A stretch of 24,808 nucleotides of DNA from an uncultured Lachnoclostridium sp. (GCA_902464595.1 CABQJX010000027.1:1-24808), one strand, 5' to 3'. Shown: positions 1 through 7,346, numbered from the stretch's first letter. The notes: generated by a model from the letters alone, not told the origin. Program-made: numbers and translations.

Positions 1-352
1 GCCAGTCCTCTACCTTTACATAACTGTTGACCACATCCTTATAGTTTAAGATGGTGCTGTTCATAGTGCGTATTTTTTCTCTCTGTTTCCTGTATAAAAT
101 ATAGGCTTTGGCAACTTCCGTATAGCCTGTTTGTTCCAGCACATGCTCCACGCTGTCCTGGATCTCCTCCACAGAGATCTTCCCATCCTTCATCTTTCCC
201 TGGAAATCTGCAGTCACCCGCAGGGCCAAAAGCTCTAAAATCTCCTGACTATATTCCTTTGACGTAGCGCGGAACGCTTTCTTTACCGCCTCTGTGATCT
301 TGCTCAGCGAAAATTCTGCAATCGCGCCATCCCGTTTTACCACCTGGATCAT
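1..352 (-). CDS. nrdD: Anaerobic ribonucleoside-triphosphate reductase, N-terminal part (cut by window edge)
   Basis: Only the first 117 codons are present; the gene continues beyond the left edge. The translation begins MIQVVKRDGAIAEF and has the features of an ATP-cone, the allosteric nucleotide-binding domain, over residues 1-95. It ends in LNYKDVVNSYVKVEDW, which resembles the start of the class III reductase body. NrdD is a glycyl-radical enzyme that makes dNTPs from NTPs without oxygen and is activated by NrdG. The ATG at 352 follows a GGAGG-type site about nine bases upstream. A promoter with two NrdR boxes lies about 130-200 bases upstream, which supports the identification. An ATP-cone alone also occurs in NrdR and NrdA, but the sequence after the cone favours NrdD. 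Catalytic residues and the glycyl-radical site are outside the window. Confidence 0.88.
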   Translation of the reverse strand, partial: MIQVVKRDGAIAEFSLSKITEAVKKAFRATSKEYSQEILELLALRVTADFQGKMKDGKISVEEIQDSVEHVLEQTGYTEVAKAYILYRKQREKIRTMNSTILNYKDVVNSYVKVEDW

Positions 353-484
353 GTTACCTGCTCCTCCTTCAGACGGCGGCCTCCCGAACCAGACAGGATA
401 CCGCCCTTCACCCTTTATTATTTCGCGGCTGGGACAAAAAGGCTGCGGCCCTGTCCCTGCCTGCTGCAAATGAGCTATGTCCCC

Positions 485-513
485 ATTATAGCAGAGTGCC
501 TTTTAAAACACAA
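485..513 (-). promoter_or_regulatory. Promoter of nrdD
   Basis: On the minus strand there is a perfect TATAAT (-10, 485-490) with a 17-base spacer from TTGTGT (-35, 508-513). The predicted transcript starts near 478, leaving a leader of about 125 bases before the nrdD ATG at 352. The -35 hexamer lies inside the proximal NrdR box, so repressor binding would occlude RNA polymerase. This is a motif-based call. Confidence 0.7.
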
Positions 514-553
514 TATCTATGTTTTATGTTTTATTTTTAACCATATATTGTGC
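508..553 (-). promoter_or_regulatory. Two NrdR-box-like operators upstream of nrdD
   Basis: Two 16-base sites resemble the NrdR consensus acaCwAtATaTwGtgt: 508-523 (acacaatatctatgtt) and 538-553 (minus strand gcacaatatatggtta). Their starts are 30 bases apart, close to three helical turns, which is the usual spacing of paired NrdR boxes. The proximal box overlaps the -35 of the nrdD promoter, which suits repression by the ATP-cone regulator NrdR. nrdR itself is not in this window. The sites lie just downstream of the hflX stop codon. Confidence 0.75.
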
Positions 554-571
554 TTTTATCCGCGGTGGCTT

Positions 572-1843
572 TTAATCAGAGACAAGACCTGCAAACAGCT
601 CAGCCGGTACGTATGCTTTTACTCCGATTCCGTCTTCCCGGTATTCCTCTGACAAAAGCTGACCATACCTGCGTATAGTCTGGATCCTTCCGGCCTGGCT
701 GTAGGGATATACCTTTTCCAGGTACACTCTTCTGTTCCTGATAATGGATGTTACAATATCAGCCAGCTGATCCAATCCCTCCCCTGTTTTTGCAGAGATA
801 CGGACCTGATAGTCCGCCGAAAAGTCTCTTGGGATCACAGGATCCTCCGGATCTTCCTTTTCCTTCCAGGCGTCCACTTTGTTGAATACGGTCACAACTG
901 TCTTGTCCGTGATCCCCAGTTCCCGAAGCGTCTCCCGGACCACATGCATCTGCATATCCATCTGGGGGTTAGAGCAGTCCACCACATGAAAAATAATATC
1001 GCTGTAACGGGCCTCCTCCAGAGTGCTCCTAAATGCCTCGATCAGGTGATGGGGAAGCTTGCGGATAAATCCCACGGTGTCGGTAAGAAGGATCTGCTGG
1101 CCGTCCTCCAGGGTCCAGGCGCGGGTCGTGGGATCCAGGGTGGCAAACAACTTGTCCTCTGCCAGGATGCCTGCTCCTGTCAGCCGGTTTAACAGTGTGG
1201 ACTTGCCTGCATTGGTGTATCCCACAATAGCTGCTGACAGGGCGAAATTCTTTTCCCTTTGCTGCCTGGTCACTTCCCGGTGGCGTTTAACCCCTGAAAG
1301 CTCCTCCTTTAACTGCCCGATCCTCTGATGGATCAGACGGCGGTCTGTCTCCAGCTTTTTCTCTCCCGGTCCTCTTGTTCCGATGCCTCCTCCCAGACGG
1401 GACAGGGAAGCCCTCATCCCCACCAGACGCACAGCCCTATATTTAAGCTGGGCCAGCTCTACCTGTATTTTTCCCTCGCTTGTATTAGCTCTGGCTGCAA
1501 AAATATCCAGTATCACCATGGTGCGATCCATGACCTTTGTATCCAGGGCATCCTCCAGATTTCTCAGCTGGGCCGGGCTTAATTCATCGTCACAGATGAT
1601 CCCCGTGGCCTTTGTATCCCACAAAAGCTCCCGGAGCTCATCAATCTTTCCCTTTCCCAGATAGGTCCCCGGGTGAACCTTCTCCCGGTTCTGGATCATC
1701 CTGCCGATGGAAACAGCCCCGGCTGTACAGGCCAGCTCCTCCAATTCATCTAAGGAGGCGTTTGTATCCTCCTCCCCGGATGCATTTACTGCTACCAGGA
1801 TCACCTGCTCCTGTAATTCGCTTAAATCAATCAATCCTGCCAT
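572..1843 (-). CDS. hflX: GTPase HflX
   Basis: This is a 423-residue Obg-HflX superfamily GTPase that acts on the 50S subunit and rescues or splits stalled ribosomes, especially under stress. The N-terminal HflX domain (about 1-150) has the family phrases PGTYLGKGK and DRTMVILDIF. A glycine-rich linker follows (LGGGIGTRGPGEKKLE, 150-165) and then a coiled segment. The G domain has G1 GYTNAGKST at 208-216, a G3 region DTVGF and G4 NKVD. Length is typical of the family. It is the third gene of the dut-TPR-hflX group: its ATG lies two bases after the end of the TPR gene, so the two are probably translationally coupled. No convincing terminator was found between its stop and the nrdD promoter. 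Confidence 0.95.
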   Translation of the reverse strand: MAGLIDLSELQEQVILVAVNASGEEDTNASLDELEELACTAGAVSIGRMIQNREKVHPGTYLGKGKIDELRELLWDTKATGIICDDELSPAQLRNLEDALDTKVMDRTMVILDIFAARANTSEGKIQVELAQLKYRAVRLVGMRASLSRLGGGIGTRGPGEKKLETDRRLIHQRIGQLKEELSGVKRHREVTRQQREKNFALSAAIVGYTNAGKSTLLNRLTGAGILAEDKLFATLDPTTRAWTLEDGQQILLTDTVGFIRKLPHHLIEAFRSTLEEARYSDIIFHVVDCSNPQMDMQMHVVRETLRELGITDKTVVTVFNKVDAWKEKEDPEDPVIPRDFSADYQVRISAKTGEGLDQLADIVTSIIRNRRVYLEKVYPYSQAGRIQTIRRYGQLLSEEYREDGIGVKAYVPAELFAGLVSD

Positions 1844-1845
1844 CC

Positions 1846-2880
1846 TTACCTCGTTTTCAAAAATGTGATCTCATGCTCCGCCGCCTCATCCGGTCCAAAC
1901 TGAGCCACGAAATCCTCAAACAGCTTCAGCGCCTTATCATACTCCTGCAGATATTCGCAGGCAACTGCCCGGTTGTAAGTGATCTCCCTCAAGAGCCGTG
2001 TATGCTGATCGGTCAGGCTGGAATCCTTCTCTGACTGTGAGGGCTTTTCTTCTTCCCCTTTTTGGGAAGTCTTATCTGAGGAGGCCTTCTCCTTTCCTGC
2101 TTCAGCCACTGCTGCGGATGCCGCCGAAATCCCCTTGTCAAACGAATCGTAAGCACCCTGGTAATCCTGGGAAGCCATCTGGCACAGGCCCATCTGATTA
2201 TAAATCTCACCGTGATCCATCCCCCCTGCCGCTGCACTTTCATAAAGAGCCAGCGCCTTATCATACTGCTCCTGATCCATAAAGGCCCCGCCTACAGCTA
2301 AAAGGGCAGAAAGCCTTCCGGCTGCCGGGCTGTCTTTCTTATTGTCCGCTGCCAGGGCCGCCTCATATTTCTCCTCTGCGGAAATCCCATCTCCCTGTCT
2401 GGCGTAGCAGACTGCCTGGAGATAGAGATACTCCGGATGATTTCTGTCAATTTCCAGCAAAAGGTCATAGGTATGGAGGGCCGCTCCATAATCCTTCAGC
2501 ATAAACTCCGCCTCTGCCCGGTATAAGAGCACATCACGGTTAAATTCCTCTGCTTTTTTTCCAGACTTTTCCAAAGCCTCATCAAAGGCTCCTACCGCCC
2601 CCGCATAATCCCCGGACTCCAGTTTTTCAATCCCCTGTTCCCGCAGCTGCCTCTTTTTGGAGGTCGTCAGATAGGAGATCAGGTTCACCGTTCCCCAGGC
2701 GATCAGGATAACCAGAAAAATGCATACGGCCCAGGCGGTCAGAGCCCGGATCAGCCTCTTTCTCCTGCGCCTTCTTCTCTCACTGGCCGGTATCCGCCGC
2801 ACACTTTTACCCGCTCCCTGGGAACCCCTGGCTCCGCCTGTCCTTCCCGGACTGCGTCTTCCCTGTCTGTTATTTCCCAT
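1846..2880 (-). CDS. Membrane-anchored TPR-repeat protein, function unknown
   Basis: A 344-residue protein with a very basic N terminus (Arg-rich up to about residue 43) and one transmembrane segment at about 47-71 (AVCIFLVILIAWGTVNLI). The rest is helical with repeated TPR-like units (for example YAGAVGAFDEALEKSG, QYDKALALYESAA, DYQGAYDSFDKGI). A low-complexity Ser/Lys/Glu stretch near 270-290 interrupts the repeats. The topology suggests a cytoplasmic N terminus with the TPR domain outside, probably a protein-binding scaffold. The frame is open further upstream to 2937, but ATG 2880 is preferred because it has GAGGTAAC about eight bases before it and only just overlaps the dut stop (2889). 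It lies between dut and hflX in one operon. No specific function can be assigned. Confidence 0.8.
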   Translation of the reverse strand: MGNNRQGRRSPGRTGGARGSQGAGKSVRRIPASERRRRRRKRLIRALTAWAVCIFLVILIAWGTVNLISYLTTSKKRQLREQGIEKLESGDYAGAVGAFDEALEKSGKKAEEFNRDVLLYRAEAEFMLKDYGAALHTYDLLLEIDRNHPEYLYLQAVCYARQGDGISAEEKYEAALAADNKKDSPAAGRLSALLAVGGAFMDQEQYDKALALYESAAAGGMDHGEIYNQMGLCQMASQDYQGAYDSFDKGISAASAAVAEAGKEKASSDKTSQKGEEEKPSQSEKDSSLTDQHTRLLREITYNRAVACEYLQEYDKALKLFEDFVAQFGPDEAAEHEITFLKTR

Positions 2881-2888
2881 CTTATCTG

Positions 2889-3404
2889 TTACCTCGCATC
2901 TGTGCTTCCGAAACCGCCGTTGCGCACCTGGCTGCATTCATCATCCACGGTAATGCCGTAAGGCAGGAAAATTCCCTGAGCAAAGCCTGCGCCTGCTGCC
3001 AGCTCCACATTTTTTCCTTCCCTGGAGTCATTTGTGACCTTAATAAACATATGGCCCTCGTTATCAGAATAAAAATAATCGCTGTCAATAATCCCCACTG
3101 TGTTGTTCAGCTGCAGCCGGTACTTAAATCCCAGGCTGCTGCGCGGAAAGATCTCAAGCACCCATCCTCCGTCGATCTCCACACGGATCCCTGTAGGGAT
3201 CTTAACCGTTTCACCTGGTTTTAAAACCAGAGGAACCGGGGCAAAAAAATCATATCCTGCAGATCCTGACGTCGCTCTTTCCGGCAGGCGGATCCCATCA
3301 TAGATGCGGCGGATCTCCTCCTTAGAAGTGCCCGGGAAAGAGTCCTCCCAATCTGCCTCAAACTGTTCCAAACTTACTTTATGAAATTTTGCAATCCTCT
3401 GCAT
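2889..3404 (-). CDS. dut: dUTP diphosphatase (trimeric dUTPase)
   Basis: A 171-residue dUTPase that hydrolyses dUTP to dUMP and diphosphate. It keeps uracil out of DNA and feeds thymidylate synthesis. The five trimeric-dUTPase motifs are visible: motif 1 AGYDFFAP (49-56), motif 2 PRSSLGFK (87-94), motif 3 NNTVGIIDSDY (100-110), motif 4 around GAGFAQGIFLP (138-148) and motif 5 RNGGFGST (161-168). The N terminus carries about 40 extra residues ahead of the core, longer than in compact bacterial dUTPases. Start ATG 3404 follows an AGGAGAG ribosome site. It is first in the dut-TPR-hflX operon, behind a structured leader. Confidence 0.93.
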   Translation of the reverse strand: MQRIAKFHKVSLEQFEADWEDSFPGTSKEEIRRIYDGIRLPERATSGSAGYDFFAPVPLVLKPGETVKIPTGIRVEIDGGWVLEIFPRSSLGFKYRLQLNNTVGIIDSDYFYSDNEGHMFIKVTNDSREGKNVELAAGAGFAQGIFLPYGITVDDECSQVRNGGFGSTDAR

Positions 3405-3469
3405 ATTCTCTCTCCTATTCTCTTTTTATCCTTCTCTTACAGCAGTCAGCCGAAAAAGGATGCCCAATG

Positions 3470-3498
3470 CTTCTTGTCCGTTTTAAACGGACAAGAAG
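3470..3498 (-). repeat. Perfect 14-bp inverted repeat in the dut leader
   Basis: Arms 3470-3483 and 3485-3498 are perfect reverse complements (cttcttgtccgttt / aaacggacaagaag) around one base. It lies between the predicted dut transcription start and the dut ATG, so it would form a hairpin near the 5' end of the mRNA. Flanking agtcagcc (about 3444-3451) and ggctgaact could add an outer closing stem. There is no T-run directly after the stem on either strand, so it is not a standard terminator. It could be an mRNA-stabilising hairpin or a protein operator. Confidence 0.7.
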
Positions 3499-3518
3499 AC
3501 GGTTGGCTGAACTGTTAC

Positions 3519-3547
3519 ATTTTATCATATCCCCAAGAAATTTGCCA
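3519..3547 (-). promoter_or_regulatory. Candidate promoter of the dut operon
   Basis: On the minus strand a TAAAAT -10 (3519-3524) is separated by 17 bases from a weak -35, TGGCAA (3542-3547). The predicted start is near 3512, giving a leader of about 108 bases that contains the hairpin at 3470-3498. The -35 is poor, so the call is tentative. Confidence 0.4.
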
Positions 3548-3621
3548 CTTGATTTTGCCTTCTTCAATTTTTGCATTTTCCAGTCGAAAGGGAAACTGTA
3601 AAATACGAAAGCGCGATTATT

Positions 3622-3633
3622 CACTATATAGTG
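3622..3633. repeat. 12-bp perfect palindrome, possible operator
   Basis: CACTATATAGTG lies about 108 bases upstream of the XRE gene at 3741, in the 336-base divergent spacer between dut and that gene. A short dyad of this kind suits an operator for a dimeric HTH protein, possibly the adjacent XRE regulator. Apart from this palindrome, the dut promoter and the dut leader hairpin, I see nothing coding in 3405-3740. A TACAAT about 55 bases before the XRE start could be its -10, but it has no good -35. Confidence 0.4.
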
Positions 3634-3740
3634 TCTATTTCTTGCACTTCTTTTCAGCCTGATGTTTTTTCCCTGTCTGGGATACAATAATACGGAACTG
3701 GAAATGCAGCAGAACTAGAACTATAACGGTGGTGACAAAA

Positions 3741-4058
3741 ATGAGCTATGAGCTGGAACGTATTGAGGAGCTTTGCGCAGAACGTGGGTGGAGCCATTAC
3801 CGCCTGGCTATGGAAATGGATACCTCGCCCAATAATATTGGAAATCTTTTCCGGCGCACCACAGTCCCCAGTATCCCCACCATCCGCCGGATCTGTGATG
3901 TCATGGGGATCACCATGGCACAGTTTTACAGCTCAGACGGTGCGCGTCTCACCCTCACTGAGCAGCAAAAGAGGCTCTTAGACTTGTATGACCGGCTGAC
4001 TCCCACGGATAAATCCAGGGCAGAAGCTTATATGGAAGGCCTTTTGGCCAAAAGCTGA
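3741..4058 (+). CDS. Small XRE-family helix-turn-helix regulator
   Basis: A 105-residue protein whose residues 5-65 fit an XRE/Cro HTH domain: LCAERGWSHYRLAMEMDTSP, then NIGNLFRRTTVPSIPTIRRIC and ITMAQFY. A short helical tail of about 35 residues (TEQQKRLLDLYDRLTPTDKS) probably serves dimerisation. The frame also opens at GTG 3729, but GGTGGTGA placed about six to eight bases before ATG 3741 makes the latter the likely start. It stands alone on the plus strand between two minus-strand operons and has its own terminator. Its target is unknown. The palindrome at 3622-3633 is a candidate for autoregulation. Confidence 0.85.
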   Translation: MSYELERIEELCAERGWSHYRLAMEMDTSPNNIGNLFRRTTVPSIPTIRRICDVMGITMAQFYSSDGARLTLTEQQKRLLDLYDRLTPTDKSRAEAYMEGLLAKS

Positions 4059-4103
4059 CCCGCTTTATCCAACCATATGTGTTGGAATGAAACGGGTCTT
4101 TTT
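4057..4103 (+). terminator. Terminator after the XRE gene, possibly bidirectional
   Basis: The stem gacccg (4057-4062) pairs with cgggtc (4093-4098), with an inner stem CCAAC/GTTGG around catatgt, followed by TTTTT on the plus strand. The first base pairs overlap the XRE stop codon. On the minus strand the same hairpin, followed by a weak agcttttgg, lies just after the scpB stop (4108) and may also end the scpAB transcript. Confidence 0.8.
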
Positions 4104-4107
4104 GCAG

Positions 4108-4707
4108 CTACTCCAGAACGGTCTTTAACTCCTCCTCTACCTGAGCCCGTATCTGCGCCTCCTCCTCCGGCCCCAAATCCGGCAGGTCGTCCAAGGATCC
4201 CACACCGAACCGGCGCAAAAATTCTTCGGTTGTGGCAAACAGTGCCGGACGGCCCGGCGCATCCAGACGGCCCGCCTCGTAAACCAGGTTATATTCCACC
4301 AAACGGTTTACCGCGTGATCCGATTTCACCCCACGGATCTTCTCGATCTCCATCTTTGTCACCGGCTGTTTATAGGCGATAATGGATAATGTTTCCAGCA
4401 TCACTTCTGACAGAACCTGCTTTTTAGGAGCGGATGCCACCCGTATAAGATTTTCATAATATTGGGCTCTGGTGCACATCTGATAGCTGTCCTCCAGCTG
4501 CAGGATCTCCATCCCCCTGTGCTGGCCGCTGTAACGCTTCATCAGCCGTTCCACCGCTTCCCTTGCCACAGCCTCCGGCTGTCCGATGGCCAGGGCCAGA
4601 CGGCGCAGCTCCACAGAGCTTCCCATGGTAAACAGGACGGCCTCAATCACCGCTTCCTGTTCCTCTGCTCCGGTTATGGCTTCTTCTTTCCTTATCGTTT
4701 CTTCCAT
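4108..4707 (-). CDS. scpB: Segregation and condensation protein B
   Basis: A 199-residue ScpB, the winged-helix kleisin partner that binds ScpA as a dimer and completes the bacterial condensin SMC-ScpAB used in chromosome segregation. The family core is recognisable: EAVLFTMGSSVELRRLA near the N terminus, then VMLETLSIIAYKQPVTKMEI and IRGVKSDHAVNRLVEYNLV, and the tail phrase GRPALFATTEEFLRRFGV. It starts two bases after scpA ends, so the two are surely co-transcribed. The C-terminal 25 residues are acidic, as is common in ScpB. smc is not in this window. Confidence 0.95.
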   Translation of the reverse strand: MEETIRKEEAITGAEEQEAVIEAVLFTMGSSVELRRLALAIGQPEAVAREAVERLMKRYSGQHRGMEILQLEDSYQMCTRAQYYENLIRVASAPKKQVLSEVMLETLSIIAYKQPVTKMEIEKIRGVKSDHAVNRLVEYNLVYEAGRLDAPGRPALFATTEEFLRRFGVGSLDDLPDLGPEEEAQIRAQVEEELKTVLE

Positions 4708-4709
4708 AT

Positions 4710-5510
4710 CTACCCTTCTAACTCCTCCAGTCCCCTAAGATCCAGATCCCCTGTCTCTCCCTCCGGCTCCAGCGTTTCAATCTCTATGTCTCCAAAAATC
4801 TCCCTCTGGGTCAGGCCCAGTTTTCCCATCTTCATTAACTCCAGCACAGCTAAAAACGTGACCACTATCTCCACCTTCCCTCTCTGCCTTCCAAGAAGAT
4901 CTGCGAAGCAGAACTGTCGGTTTTCCCTGGCATATCCCATAACCGAGGCGATCTTCTGTTCCAGGCTCACCGGTTCCCTCCGTATGGTTCCGAAATTGCT
5001 CCGTATGGGATCCACCTTTTGTGCCTGACGTTTCATGACCTGCTCGAAAACACGCTGAAGCTTTGCCAAAGTCAGCCCATCCAACAGCTCGTCCAGATCC
5101 AGGGGAGGCTGGTATCTGGCTACCTCCGGCGGAAGGGTGGAGGCCTTATAAAAATGTCCTTCTGCCCCATCCTCCAGATCTGCCAGCTCCTCCGCCATGC
5201 GCTTATATTTTTTGTACTCCAAAAGGCGCATCACCAGCTCTGCCCGCGGATCCGTCTCCTCCCCTTCCTCATTTTCCTCCTTAGGAAGGAGCATTTTGGC
5301 TTTAATATCCAGCAGCGTAGCGGCCATCACCAAAAATTCACTGACCAGATTTAAATCTTCCCGATCCATATGACGGACATAATCCAGATACTGGGCGGTG
5401 ATCTCCACAATAGGAATATCATAGATATTCACCTTATTCTTTTCGATCAGATGGAGCAAAAGGTCCAGCGGCCCCTCAAAGTGCTCCAATTTATAAGATA
5501 TATGTTCCAT
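4710..5510 (-). CDS. scpA: Segregation and condensation protein A (kleisin)
   Basis: A 266-residue ScpA kleisin that bridges the SMC heads in the bacterial condensin complex. The family signature YKLEHFEGPLDLLLHLIEKN is present at residues 6-25, followed by IYDIPIVEITAQYLDYV and the LNLVSEFLVMAATLLDIKAKMLLP block. The C-terminal winged-helix region (VTFLAVLELMKMGKLGLTQ) contacts the SMC head. The start ATG 5510 lies only four bases after the metallophosphoesterase stop, with an AGGATAAGGA ribosome site overlapping that gene's end. This suggests translational coupling. Confidence 0.96.
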   Translation of the reverse strand: MEHISYKLEHFEGPLDLLLHLIEKNKVNIYDIPIVEITAQYLDYVRHMDREDLNLVSEFLVMAATLLDIKAKMLLPKEENEEGEETDPRAELVMRLLEYKKYKRMAEELADLEDGAEGHFYKASTLPPEVARYQPPLDLDELLDGLTLAKLQRVFEQVMKRQAQKVDPIRSNFGTIRREPVSLEQKIASVMGYARENRQFCFADLLGRQRGKVEIVVTFLAVLELMKMGKLGLTQREIFGDIEIETLEPEGETGDLDLRGLEELEG

Positions 5511-5514
5511 TTCC

Positions 5515-6384
5515 TTATCCTTTTCTCAGCCGTATCACTGCCAGCTGGGGCCGATTGTTCAGCCGTATGTTGATGGAATGAGTTCCCAGTCCCCGGCTTA
5601 CCACCATCTTTTTTCCATGGCGCTCACAAAGTCCGGCACACCAGGGAAAGAAAAACTGATACTGGGGGGTCATCACTCCCCCCAACCCTGGCAGGCGGAT
5701 CGTCCCCCCGTGAAAATGACCGGACAAAGTCAGATCTGCTCCCCACTGGGCATAAGACTCAAAATAAGCCGGAGAATGAGCCAGGAGAATAGAAAAGCGT
5801 CCTCTCTCCTGTGCCCTGTTTTTCCCCACTTTTTTTTCTATCTCTATTTCCGGCATAGATGGAAGCCTCTTAAACAGAGCCTTACGGTAGCATGCACGTT
5901 CCAAATCCAGTCCGGTAATGGAAATATCCTCCCCGAAATCTTCCGTACTATTTTCCAAAAAATGGATTCCCATTTCCATAAGACGATGCTTATATTCCTC
6001 ATAGAGCCCGCCATAAACTTCCCGCTCCCATGTCATGCGGTTTTCATGGTTTCCATTTCCGCAGTAAACCGGAACTTTCTCAGACAATGCCTGAAACAGG
6101 GCCAATGGAACCTGTATATCCCGCTTTCCCTTGCACACCATCATATCGCCGCCGGACAGCACAGCGTCCGGACGGATCTGCTCCACTGCCCTCAACAGCC
6201 TGCTGTTTCCTGATCCAAACTCATTGTTATGAAGATCAGACAGAAAAACAAAGACTCTGTCTTTTTGGATCTTTGGGCTGAAGATCTCTGTCTCCTCCAC
6301 TGAAAAATGCTTTTTTTCATATTCAGAGCGCAGCAGACAGGCGCTTCCCACCGCTGCTGCCCCTAAAAGGGCCTCTCTCCACAT
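5515..6384 (-). CDS. Membrane-associated metallophosphoesterase (YkuE/YaeI type)
   Basis: A 289-residue calcineurin-like phosphoesterase. An N-terminal hydrophobic stretch (ALLGAAAVGSACLL, 5-18) looks like a signal anchor. The dinuclear-metal motifs appear in order: D-x-H in LSDLHNN (D50, H52), GGD in LSGGDMM, GNHE in GNGNHENR, the H of LLAHSP, and GHFHGG. The later phrase GVMTPQYQFFFPWCAGL resembles the P-x-Q-F-P-W-x-x-GL segment of YkuE/YaeI-like enzymes, which are associated with lipid or membrane phosphoester substrates; the substrate here is unknown. ATG 6384 is preceded by AGGAG at normal spacing. It sits between the HAD gene and scpA in one operon. Confidence 0.88.
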   Translation of the reverse strand: MWREALLGAAAVGSACLLRSEYEKKHFSVEETEIFSPKIQKDRVFVFLSDLHNNEFGSGNSRLLRAVEQIRPDAVLSGGDMMVCKGKRDIQVPLALFQALSEKVPVYCGNGNHENRMTWEREVYGGLYEEYKHRLMEMGIHFLENSTEDFGEDISITGLDLERACYRKALFKRLPSMPEIEIEKKVGKNRAQERGRFSILLAHSPAYFESYAQWGADLTLSGHFHGGTIRLPGLGGVMTPQYQFFFPWCAGLCERHGKKMVVSRGLGTHSINIRLNNRPQLAVIRLRKG

Positions 6385-6414
6385 TGGCGCTACTCCTGAT
6401 CATTCTATAAAATG

Positions 6415-7092
6415 TTACAAAAGAAAGGTTCCATCCTCAAACAACGGGATCACCTGATCCAGAGATGGGCAGCAGGCAGTCAAAAGCCCCCGGATCTTTT
6501 CATCCGGCTCATCCTGATCCGGTATCATCACAGGAAGGAAGCCTCCCGCCGCCGCTGCCCGGATCCCATTAAAGCTGTCCTCCAGCACCACACATTTTGC
6601 CGGCTCCACTCCCAGGCGGTCAGCTGCCAAAAGAAAAATAGCGGGATCAGGCTTCGCTTCCTTTACCATGTCTCCGTATATGTATTGGTCAAACAATTCC
6701 TCAACGCCAGCTCCTCTCACGTTCCTCTCCGTCCATATCTTGCTGCTGGCTGTGGCCACTGCTGTTTTTATCCCGTGAGATTTTAAGTAGGACAAAAGCT
6801 CTTTTAATCCCTTCTTGACCGGAACACCATTGCGGTCGATCCACTCATAGGAATACCGGCGCTTTTCCACCAGAAATTCATCGTAGTGCTCCATCACCTT
6901 GGCCCCAAACCGTTTGAGATGGCATTCCCTGATCTGTTCCGGCTTGCGCCCTCGAAGCTCTCTCATAAATTCACTGTCTGCAAAAATCCCATACTTTGGC
7001 CCAATTTCCCTCCACGCCTGGGCTACCAGGCTTTCTGTATCAAACATAAGGCCATCCTGATCAAAGATCACGGCCTGAACCACATGTCCCAC
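6415..7092 (-). CDS. HAD-superfamily phosphatase/phosphomutase (beta-phosphoglucomutase-like)
   Basis: A 225-residue HAD hydrolase of the PGM-like subfamily. Motif I is FDQDGLMFDTE with nucleophile D11 and acid/base D13. Motif II is the T of TAVATASSK. Motif III is the K of KEAKPDPAIF. Motif IV is VLEDSFNGIRAA, and a helical cap lies between motifs I and II. Members act on sugar phosphates or nucleotides; this substrate cannot be told. The frame is open to 7197, but GTG 7092 is chosen because AGGAGG lies eight bases before it and it puts the nucleophile at the usual distance from the N terminus. It heads the HAD-MPP-scpA-scpB operon. Confidence 0.88.
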   Translation of the reverse strand: MGHVVQAVIFDQDGLMFDTESLVAQAWREIGPKYGIFADSEFMRELRGRKPEQIRECHLKRFGAKVMEHYDEFLVEKRRYSYEWIDRNGVPVKKGLKELLSYLKSHGIKTAVATASSKIWTERNVRGAGVEELFDQYIYGDMVKEAKPDPAIFLLAADRLGVEPAKCVVLEDSFNGIRAAAAGGFLPVMIPDQDEPDEKIRGLLTACCPSLDQVIPLFEDGTFLL

Positions 7093-7205
7093 TTCTTTTT
7101 CCTCCTGAATTTCTGTTATTTTATCTCTGATACGATCAACTGCTCCTCCATGATGCCTATAACGAATGGAAATTTCCTCGCTGCTCGCTCGGATCAAATG
7201 GGCGC

Positions 7206-7258
7206 GGTATAATATCGCCTTTGGCGATATTATACCATTCCCTTTCCTGTTTTGTAAA
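7206..7258 (-). promoter_or_regulatory. Promoter of the HAD-scpAB operon with a palindrome over the -10
   Basis: On the minus strand TTTACA (-35, 7253-7258), an 18-base spacer and a perfect TATAAT (-10, 7229-7234) form a good promoter, giving a leader of about 130 bases to GTG 7092. The -10 is part of a perfect palindrome: arms 7206-7219 (ggtataatatcgcc) and 7223-7236 around ttt. Both arms contain TATAAT on opposite strands. A repressor bound here would block the promoter; alternatively the DNA or RNA could form a cruciform or hairpin. Confidence 0.65.
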
Positions 7259-7346
7259 ATACTTCTGAATCATGTTCTTATGCCCAGACAAACTTGAGCT
7301 TTTGTATTTTCTGGCCAAAACTCAGGCAAATGACAAATGCTTGCGG

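Noticed and set aside
370..478. Structured nrdD leader as a cobalamin or other known riboswitch
   Set aside because: No conserved core of any riboswitch class was recognised; only GC-rich inverted segments are visible.
7294..7325. Hairpin TTGAGCTTTTG / CAAAACTCAG after rubrerythrin as its terminator
   Set aside because: The stem has a bulge and no T-run follows on the minus strand.
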